Source of the DNA: Ophiobolus disseminans
Lineage: Eukaryota; Ascomycota; Dothideomycetes; Pleosporales; Phaeosphaeriaceae
Assembly: GCA_010093685.1 (NCBI GenBank)
Contig: MU006228.1
Location: 1,008,166-1,072,165, forward strand
Length of the DNA: 64,000 nt
Reading direction: 5' to 3'
Both the position numbers and the translations under genes were made by a program. Below, in pieces: positions 56,337-64,000 of this stretch; the stretch's first letter is position 1, and every line of letters starts with the position of its first letter. The notes under the pieces were generated by a model. That model saw nothing but the letters and a program-made list of their open reading frames with translations, ran no database searches and was not told the origin of the DNA.

Positions 56337-56670
56337 TTAAGGCAATGGGTAATTATCACATTCGATCGCATCCAATCGCTTACTTGCTAGTCTAACTGCC
56401 TTCTGAAAACTCATGACTTCTCCGGGTGGGTAGAATGAGCCGTGAATGCCAGGGGTCGATGAGAATGCAATAATCGCAAACAGCCCGAAATAGGCGCTCG
56501 ATGTCAATGCCGATGTCGCGACATTCACTGTCACAGGTTTGGATTGAGCGAACAAGAATGTGCAACTCAGGAGCTCTCCTTCGTCGTACTAATGGTTGAT
56601 CTTTTTCTCGTGGATCAGTGAGGTTGTCGTGCGCTGGGCAGTTGGGCGGTAACGAGTTGACGCGCGACAT
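56337..56670 (-). CDS. Hypothetical short ORF
   Basis: An ATG-initiated frame; only the last part overlaps AT-rich sequence. MSRVNSLPPNCPAHDNLTDP, then IQTCDSECRDIGIDIERLFR and AVCDYC. Several cysteines, no signal peptide, no family. May be chance. Confidence 0.25.
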
Positions 56671-57521
56671 TTTCGTGTCAACGGCCCAAGCTCCGCGCTA
56701 GCAAACTTGACCTTCCGCTACCGTCTTCTTCAACCACCACACGTGCACAATAATCCCATATGTATCGAAGTTCATCAGAACTGAAAGCACAATCATCAGG
56801 AGTAGTTTTCACTAGCCATACAAAGAAATGCGAACAATGTCGCGGCATGTAGGTAGATAACTTCGCCGACATCGCTCGTGCAGGCGCGTCGCTCTTTTTT
56901 CGTTTCCTTTCTCGCTTCTTCTTTCATTTGGTGCATCATGTTCTCCGTTGCCCCGAACTGCTCTCATGAGGTCTTCACATGACAATTATAGACGGGCGCC
57001 GCATAACAAACACTTCAGCGGGACTTTCGTTGATCCTAAGGAGCATCCTCCTTTTCATTCAGCAATCTATGCGTCGGGTAGTTATTTGAATGTCAGGTGT
57101 GGTCTTTGTATGATCCTATTACGATCATCTATGCAAAACCACAGTTATATCCTTTTCACCTCATGTTACCCTTGTGTGACGGCACTGGGCGGCTTGGGTC
57201 ACGTCTTTACTCTTCTCGTTTGCTCTATTGAATTCGGTGCGCGTGAGCTCTCACAACTTATCATCGTTTGAACTCCCTCATGACGTCGATGCACACGTGA
57301 TAGCTGCCCTTTCCTCTGTACAATCGCTCGTGGGCTAGATAAAAATATCTCCCGTGGTCCCAATCTTTTCTCACTCACACCATCTCGATATAGCTCCACC
57401 CAACCCCAGCACCCAAGCACCTCAACTATACCAGCAAACTCCACAAATCCCACCGCTATACATCCATCGACTACTGCCGACTCACCTGTTGTTCAATCTC
57501 CTCTCCATTCTCATTCTCACA
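56671..57521. other. Intergenic, promoter of the RRM gene
   Basis: About 850 bp. The stretch 57335-57350 (gataaaaatatctccc) looks TATA-like, and 57360-57520 is a C/T- and A-rich leader typical of fungal 5' UTRs. No gene seen. Confidence 0.4.
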
Positions 57522-58618
57522 ATGGCGACAATGTTTCCCCTGGCTGAACCTGCTCGCACCCGCATCATTCGCCTTACGAATGTCCACTTCAGTGCCGACA
57601 AAGCTGTCATCGAGAAGTTCTTCGCAGATTACACTATTGAAGACCAGATGCGTACCATCAACTCGCGAACTGGACACAAGAGCATTGTCTACGTCCTCTT
57701 CGCCTCCGTTGCCGACCGCCTTCGTGCTTGCAAGAAGACCGACCGCAACATCCTCGACCGCATCATCAAGATCCAGCCAGCACCCACTGGTAACTACAAG
57801 TGTGAGGACATGCGCACCTCTTCTTCTTTCACGGTACTGACAATCTCGCGCAGTGAACAAAGATGAGATTGCTTTCATCCCCACGAACGATGTCGACACC
57901 AGCAAAGCTGCTGACAGGCCGACGGAAGCCGCGTACGAATACAACAACGCTGACTTCCCTACATTCGGCCAGGGCAAAGGTAACCAAATGCATGAATTTG
58001 GTGTTTACCGTGACTGTTTGCTGCACCGTTTGCTTCTGGCACGCGCCACCGTGTATGACTTCAGTATATATTAACCTTTGATTCCAGAGACGAAAGCCCC
58101 TCAGCTTGCACTAGCCACGCCTGTGGAAGCCTTGGAAGTCATAGAGGAACCGAATGTAGCCGCCGAACCAGGTATCACCGCCACCCTGAACGCCGTGGCA
58201 CTGGAGCCGTCTCATCAAGCATCGGTAGAGGATGCAGTGGACGAAGAGGTGAAGGCCGATGCTGAAGCTCCCGACGCGGAGACCAATCTGGAGGATGTTG
58301 GGATCCAGGGTGTAGGTGCGGATGCGACTCCTTCTCCAATTGAAGAGCGCTTTCTCACCTACGACATCGACATGACCAGTAATTCAATCCCAAAATCTTC
58401 ATTCTGAAAACGTATTGATGCTAACTATGATAGTTCCTCCCCGCCACGAGAATTGGAACTTGGCTGGGCATAATTCTGACGATCCCGCTCATAACGTCAT
58501 CACTGAGGCGCAGTGGTACCGTTTCGAGGACGAACAGATGGCCAAGTTCAGGCAAGATCTAGAAAAGTACAGCAATGTCCGTCGTATCTTGGATGAGGCT
58601 GGAAGATACGAGGAATAG
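57522..58618 (+). CDS. RRM-like protein with conserved C-terminal tail (cluster member A)
   Basis: Four exons: 57522-57789, 57854-57979, 58088-58378 and 58434-58618, with introns of 64, 108 and 55 nt (CTGAC and CTAAC branches), giving 289 aa. Residues 8-90 form an RRM-like domain: TRIIRLTNVHFSADKAVIEK (beta 1, helix 1), HKSIVYVLFASVADRLRACK (beta 3, helix 2) and LDRIIKIQPAPT (beta 4). A short block with NADFPTFGQGK follows, then an acidic Ala/Glu linker and a C-terminal segment (ITEAQWYRFEDEQMAKFRQD, ending DEAGRYEE). The same order occurs in the broken neighbour at 59.3-60.2 kb, so this is a tandem pair. RNP1 aromatics are mostly absent, so RNA binding is unproven. Confidence 0.8.
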
Positions 58619-59286
58619 AGGGGTCCGAGAGTAGGCCGGTTTGAGTTCATTGGGAATAGGATGAGACGCAAAATTAAAAATCATCGCTGTTCAAGTTTGA
58701 TCGCGATGCTACATACCCTTGACAGCATTCAATGGTTCAACAAACCTGAAACTACGTTCTCCAGTACGCTCCATCTACCCTTCATCATTACTTCCTACCT
58801 ACTCGAGTGCCTCCGCGATGGTCGATACAAAGATTAATTCGCGCGATATTTAACCTGCCAAAACCCCATGGGGTGTCGGGGTTGCAATCGTGAAAGCACT
58901 GTTGTCATCTACGCGACGGTTATTTAAGATCTTAGCTGATAGCATTCATATCCAAGTCGACTATACTCTTCACTTTGTGTTTGCTGTGCCGCTCTTGCCC
59001 TCTTTACTTGGGCCTGCAGTCTGTTTGCCTTTTTGATACTTTTCACAATTATTAATCCGTGGTCACGTTCTAATTGTCTTCACTCACCAAGCCTTTCAGC
59101 CTGACTTCCCCTCGTTTGCCACAATCTTTTCACTCCTCAAGAGATATATACTGCCTTCCGCCACCCCCAGCGCATCATTATCAATACCTATCAAATATAT
59201 ACTGCTCAACCAACCGCCAAGTATATACACTCTCTTTCCCTTTGACCCCTTTCCTCCATTATATACCAATATCTTCTATTGCCAAG
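58619..59286. other. Intergenic, no gene seen
   Basis: About 670 bp between the two paired RRM-like genes, with a C/T-rich leader (59100-59285) like that of the upstream paralogue. No gene. Confidence 0.4.
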
Positions 59287-60210
59287 ATGAGCCGCATGGT
59301 TCTAAATACCAGCGTTCCCCAAGATCGCGTCGTTCGAGTCGTAAACGTCCATCGCAGTGCCACTGCGAAAGAGATGCTTGATCATTTAAGCAGGCCGCAC
59401 CTATTTCAGCGTCGCGTGGAAGGAATTCCAAGACCAGGAACTACAACATTGCTTACCTCCTCGTCGAAACTCGGCAGAATTGCATGGTCGCCGAACAGTT
59501 CAACGGGTGACTTCACCGGGGCAGGACATTAACTGTTAGTCCTGCAAACACTGGCTACTCCTGTGAGGTCCCTTTCCTAACTGTGCTATTAACTTTCTCT
59601 AATAAATATATAGTCATCAACGGCCAGATCGTCGCTCAAGGCGAGAACGTCGCGGACACGGCTTCAGCTCCCTCCTCGAGCTCGGCTTCATTTCCAGATG
59701 TCAGCAATCTGGCAAATTATCCTGCTCTTGGAGGTGACAAGGGCAAGCAAGGTAAGCCAAAAACTCGTTGATCACTGCCGCGACATTGCGTTCACTTCAC
59801 AGTCTTCCTCTCCCTACGTCAGCATGGTCCACTTCAAGCCATACTAACACCTCCTTCTAGCCCAAGACACAACACAACAGCCACCAAGAATACCCCCGAA
59901 GTCTGGCAATAGCCCTCTCAATCTTATCGACTCACTCCGTGGTACTCCCTCCAAGAACGTAAGCACGCCGACCCGCACCGGCGGCACCCCTACGAAGTCC
60001 GCTCCTGCCGACCAGCATCCAGGTACTCCGGCTTCAGCTCCCAAGATTCGCTGGAGCCTCCCTGATCATGTTGGCGAGCCAGTTGTCTCCGAGCAGGAGT
60101 GGTATGACTTCTCTCCTTATCGACGCGCCGAGACGGAGCGCGAGCAGCAATCTCGCGAGCGGAATGTGGATCGCATCAATCGGAATGCGGGTATGGAGAA
60201 AGAGGCATAG
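59287..60210 (+). pseudogene. RRM-like paralogue, frameshifted (cluster member B)
   Basis: The same architecture as the gene at 57.5 kb. From ATG 59287: QDRVVRVVNVHRSATAKEML (beta 1, helix 1) to GIPRPG. Here the coding frame moves by one base: NYNIAYLLVETRQNCMVAEQ continues the RRM in another frame, meets TGA near 59507, and ends LHRGRTLTVSPANTG. Clean splice sites follow: introns 59563-59613 and 59752-59860 (ATACTAACAC branch). The remaining exons stay open: VAQGENVADTASAPSS, NYPALGGDKGKQ, then TPSKNVSTPTRTGGTP and the shared tail VSEQEWYDFSPYRRAETERE. One frameshift and one stop lie in the RRM; the rest is intact, so inactivation is recent. Confidence 0.72.
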
Positions 60211-60693
60211 AACGAAGTTATTTATTAGTGGCTTTGACGTTAAGGTGTACTGATGGAACGAGAGGTAGCACACGTTGTTGATCTGAGAAAGGCTCTAAGG
60301 TTGGGTGATTCTTTCTGGGCTGGCATTGGATCTACTTTCCGCCCTGCAAGGTGTTATAATCAAAAATTATAAATGCATTTGACCCTTTTCTATCGAATTG
60401 ATTGTTGTATTATATTTGCATGCTTGCCGTGTCGTAGACTGGTAATCGCAGCTCACGTGACACCGCGTCTTCTGCGTTATATCGGGCAAGAGCAACAGTC
60501 TACGCGAGAATTCTTTCGAATTCTCATAATACGAGTTAACTTCAACTCTGAAGCCGACGTCCATCGTCGCAACCATCCTGATGCAGCGTGCTTTGGGTCA
60601 CATTCACATTTACTTCACCGCATAGCATACAACATTGTCGGCCACTGATCGATATACCGATCCAAATCACTGAGTCACTTCTGTCAACCTATC
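60211..60693. other. Intergenic, no gene seen
   Basis: About 480 bp between cluster members B and D. No supported feature. Confidence 0.4.
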
Positions 60694-61143
60694 ATGGCTT
60701 ATAAGAACACCGGAAAGGCTAGAATCGGTACTCTAGGCAGGTTGGGGAAGGTATGCCAACAATCTCAACACTTCCAAGGTCTTGTCGCATTATACTCATG
60801 CATAACCAAGCAGACACCCTCAGTCAACCCTGATTCGCGAATTGCTATCTCAATAAAGCTCAAGAATTCTGATACTCCTGGTCGAATTATCTCGCTTCAC
60901 AATGTCGCCACAGCCGCCACCGAATCGGACATTCGATGTCTCGTGGGTAACATCTCGCTGCTAGAGTACAAGCGCACCGACGACGCTGGGACCTGCGAGC
61001 CGTCGGACATTGTTTTCTTGTTAATTCCGACTCTTACCGAGGCGAAACGCGCGTTTCTTACGCTTGATGGCAGGGAGTTGCTAGGTGGGGAAATGCGTGT
61101 GAATTTCGTGAACGAAGTAAGGTTTAAGAGTGAGTTCTACTGA
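60694..61143 (+). CDS. Small RRM-like protein (cluster member D)
   Basis: ATG at 60694, 149 aa unspliced. A 63-nt in-frame stretch (60751-60813, GTATGC to GCAG) has intron signals; removing it gives 128 aa and deletes an unstructured segment. The RRM-like order is clear: GRIISLHNVATAATESDIRC (beta 1, helix 1), LLEYKRTDDAG (beta 2), SDIVFLLIPTLTEAKRAFLT (beta 3, helix 2) and LDGRELLGGEMRVNFVNE (beta 4). The LDGRELLGG loop is a classical RRM feature. It lacks the C-terminal tail of members A and B. No localisation signal. Confidence 0.7.
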   Translation: MAYKNTGKARIGTLGRLGKVCQQSQHFQGLVALYSCITKQTPSVNPDSRIAISIKLKNSDTPGRIISLHNVATAATESDIRCLVGNISLLEYKRTDDAGTCEPSDIVFLLIPTLTEAKRAFLTLDGRELLGGEMRVNFVNEVRFKSEFY

Positions 61144-64000
61144 AGTTCGTTTGGGAAGAGATAGATCGCTGGTAAGAAGGCAGAAAGTACAGCATTTGCG
61201 AATGAGAAGGTTGTGGGCAACGGTATGAAGTGTGGCGCGAATGTCAAAACGAGCAACAGGGTGGAGGACCATACAAGCACTACAAGCGACAGCACGAGGC
61301 ATGTCCCAGGCTCTTATCCGGTCGATGAGAGCGAGTAACGCAGAACTGCAGAGGAAGCAGCAAGTCTTCCTTCAAGAACCGGCGTGAGAGTATACTAGAT
61401 AGCGGCACACGAAGCGTACGAGACACGACCGAATGCTTAAAAGCATTGCATGCGTACGCCGGTTCGGATATCTCCAGATCAGATGCACACGATCTGGGCA
61501 ACGAGAAATGAACACCTGACAGCAGTATAGTTCTGTCATATGCCGCAGTCGCAAAATGATGTGACAGCTTGTAGCAAACCTACAAAGATACTGACCTTTG
61601 ACGAATACTACCTTCTTTGGGGATACCGCAAGCCTACAACATCGCGTCGCAACATCGCAGCTGTCGAAGACTCATTCCCCTGCTTGAGTCGATTAGTAAC
61701 ATGTACCGGCAAATTGTCATTGGCCTGCTTCTACAACCCGATCTCAACCACCCGCTCCCTCTGCCCTCCCGTCCCATTCCCTACACACACCCCATCATAA
61801 CCTCCCCTTCTCCACTCCTTGCCCACTATGCCCTCAACCCCCTTTCTCCAATACCCATCCTCGAAAGGCCCGTATACAAAAGCCGCCAAGCCCACGTGCT
61901 CGATCCCGGGTCATGAGTGGCCCGGCATCAATGCCCTGTTGTCAATGGCGCTTCGGCTGATGAGATGAGGGCTCGATCTAATTCTAGACCTCATCCCTTT
62001 TGTTTGAGATTTCTGTGTTTGTTGAGTGCCGAGATGCTAGATGCTGTGGCAGTGTTCCTTGAATGCCGAGCAGGGAAGGTAGGGCTGCATGTTCACCCAG
62101 CAGACTAATGGCAGGTCAAATGGCATCGATGTGTCTTCGAGATATGTCGTGTGAGTTGCTGTCACGAGAGCGCGTGGTAGCAAATAGTAGAGGAAAAGCT
62201 TGGCGGAGGGTGCATTTAGCAATAGCTGCCTGCTGAACAAACGACACCTGTTATAACAGAAGATACGGCGCTTGAAGCCTTATCTGTGGATCCCTTGAAG
62301 CATCCGATTGTGCTACCCTAATCAGTCTCGCGATCTCTCTTGACCGAAACCAGTAGCGCTACATCTTCCCTCCCATGCATCGACATGACGACTTGACACG
62401 CATCATACGCTCTCAATTCGTCAAGCGCATACTCATATCTCAGCCAAATCACTTTTCCGTCGCCAGGACTCGTAGATCAAGCTCGACACACTTCCTCCTA
62501 TCACCGGTGGCAGTTTTCAATCTGACGTATCACAGCCGCTAGATCCGGGGCGTGGCCGGTAGCCTCAACGACAAACCTACACCAACAATAGTCTAACTGG
62601 CGGAACGTTACATCCAGACCAATGTAATCCGCTTCCCCGAACCTAGCGGATTGTATGTATTGGCGACCGCGGACAAGGTGTCAAATACATCAGCCAAGCC
62701 GTCGCGCCTACTGATCTGCTCGCGGGACGGACGTCAGAGGTGTAGTGTATGTAATCACGATCTTCGCTGCTGTGGAGTGCGTTCAGCCTCCTTGTCATAC
62801 AAAGAGCGATCGCTGTGAGCGCTGCAATCCGAAGATCTTGGTGCTTGAGTAAAGCCGATCAGGTGATGTGCTGCTGCACGCTTTACGCTGATCGGCCGGT
62901 ATAGTAGATTGGTGTAAATGCTGTCGCGACAAGCGCCGAGGAGAGTGAGATCGACTGAGTGATGCATTGTGCTCCGTCCTTCTAGGTCTTCGAGATGGCA
63001 GGCTGAGGAAGGAGGTGTTCTGGGTTAAGTGGTTGTCGTGGCTACCGAGGTCCCTGTCACTACAGGCTTTAGCGCTCTCCTAATTCTTCCATGTCCAAAG
63101 GCACGCAATCACACAAAGGATCCAGAATCTCAGATAGGAGTGAATAGTATTTTCGAGCGGCTCGATTTTCTTCAATTGGAATTTTCGAGCCGCTCGATCT
63201 TCCCAATGCAGCATTTTCGAGTGGAACGAGCAAGTTGTTGAGGCCACCATCGTAGTGAGAAATTCGATGCATCCGATATGTTCAAAAGCTGGAATAGATA
63301 TGATAGCCACGCTGATGATCTTCAGTGACTTACACACAAACAATCCGAAGGCCTATTCTGTGCGCTTATCGCGCTTTGAAATCTGCAGCGCAAATATCCA
63401 TTCGCCACTCACAAGCACGCATCTCATGAACGCAAAACCGTGTCTGCTCCATTACCAGAGCTTGTTCCGGTTCGTGATGTGTCTAGGCGGAGATAAAGTT
63501 ATGCGACCGTGCTTGACAAAAACAAAGAGCGAGAGCAGCGTCGAATGCTCGTGTGTGCGATCGAAGTGTGGAACGATTTCGTGGTATATCCTGGCCAAAT
63601 GCTGGGAACTAGAGAATTGGAAAGCATTCGAATCCATGCGACGCTGTAGCCTATGCGTTCTCGTTACGTTTCGTTTTTCAGAATCGATCGAGGCAGATAG
63701 CTGGAACTACAGGTGATGCTAGCAGTATCACAAAATCAGCAGCACACCGCCAAGTCGCAGACCGTTGACCCCATCTTGTTCACACTGCCCACGCCTACTT
63801 GGGTATTACCCTTTAACGCGCGAACGTCAAAGGCCTTGCAGTAAGGATGGCAGACCGAGGCAGGCTCCAGGCAGGTAAAGAGGACGGGTCCTAGAAGGCT
63901 GACAATTGGCGGCGACCCTCACAAAGCTTGTTCATGATCCCAGGAACCGCATCTCCAAGCTATAACGCGGAGCTTAACTTGTAGCCAAGTTGTTGTGGTT
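61144..64000. other. Gene-poor right end
   Basis: Almost 2.9 kb without a convincing gene. An ATG-initiated 86-codon frame at 61540-61800 and a longer GTG-initiated frame at 63255-63716 have no motifs and are not called. Contents noted: a 10-bp perfect inverted repeat (61376-61385 with 61456-61465), an 8-bp hairpin near 62627-62653 (aatccgct/agcggatt), and the dispersed repeat at 63099. Confidence 0.45.
63099..63225 (+). repeat. Dispersed repeat, copy 2 (partner at 7.9 kb)
   Basis: Homologous to 7946-8060 in the same orientation, sharing aggcacgcaat, aatctc, the block aattttcgagccgctcgat and the aatgcag motif. This copy has an extra CGAGCGGCTCGA unit, so three TTTTCGAG motifs occur within 65 nt, the first two arranged as near-palindromes of each other. 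Confidence 0.6.

Noticed and set aside
61376..61465. 90-bp inverted-repeat unit (GAACCGGCGT ends) as a MITE
   Set aside because: Perfect 10-bp ends, but no target-site duplication and no second copy seen in the window.
63255..63716. 153-codon frame at the right end
   Set aside because: Starts at GTG, Cys/Ser-rich without motif, and an antisense frame is equally good. Probably chance.
1..64000. tRNA, rRNA and CRISPR features
   Set aside because: I saw no cloverleaf-consistent tRNA, rRNA-like sequence or regularly spaced repeats. CRISPR is not expected in a fungus. A covariance-model scan would be decisive for tRNAs.

Overview
The window looks like nuclear DNA of a filamentous ascomycete, most probably a Dothideomycete of the Pleosporales type. 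The evidence is intron-containing genes with short introns (44-110 nt, GTRNGY donors, CTAAC/CTGAC branch points, YAG acceptors), fungus-only families (a HET-domain protein, an Aim9/APH-like kinase family, the SAT4-type 7TM family, a DUF2433 protein), and a Fot1/pogo-type transposase carrying a C-to-T nonsense change of the kind RIP makes. The genus is inference. Exon joins below were deduced by hand from splice signals, frame continuity and family motifs.

Positions 1-31 kb are mainly a conserved core: a transposase remnant at the left edge (1-277), a BTB protein diverging from COX15, a GT8 glycosyltransferase, a small orphan protein, an SDR converging on a butanediol-dehydrogenase-like MDR, an RGG-rich protein, a decayed secreted aspartic protease, LUC7 (U1 snRNP) diverging from GPI16 (GPI transamidase), a 7TM rhodopsin-like protein, a Kap123-type karyopherin and a DUF2433 phosphoesterase-like protein.

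Positions 31-50 kb are accessory in character: an HSL-type alpha/beta hydrolase, a wrecked APH-like kinase pseudogene, a HET gene interrupted by one TGA, a secreted or membrane orphan of a common fungal family, a soluble fumarate reductase, then a run of lineage-specific membrane proteins interleaved with two decayed paralogues sharing an N-terminal LPKEIRLMVYERIP-type motif, and the 3' tail of a sugar transporter.

Positions 50-64 kb hold a cytochrome P450 diverging from an N2227-type methyltransferase that carries a signal peptide, followed by a local cluster of RRM-like genes (54.7-61.1 kb). Two of these share an RRM plus C-terminal-tail architecture, one being frameshifted; a third and probably a fourth carry only the RRM-like fold. 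This cluster is the most novel thing in the window. The last 3 kb show no convincing gene but contain the second copy of a dispersed repeat also found at 7.9 kb. A 144-bp MITE-like element with 5-bp target duplications lies at 9.3 kb.
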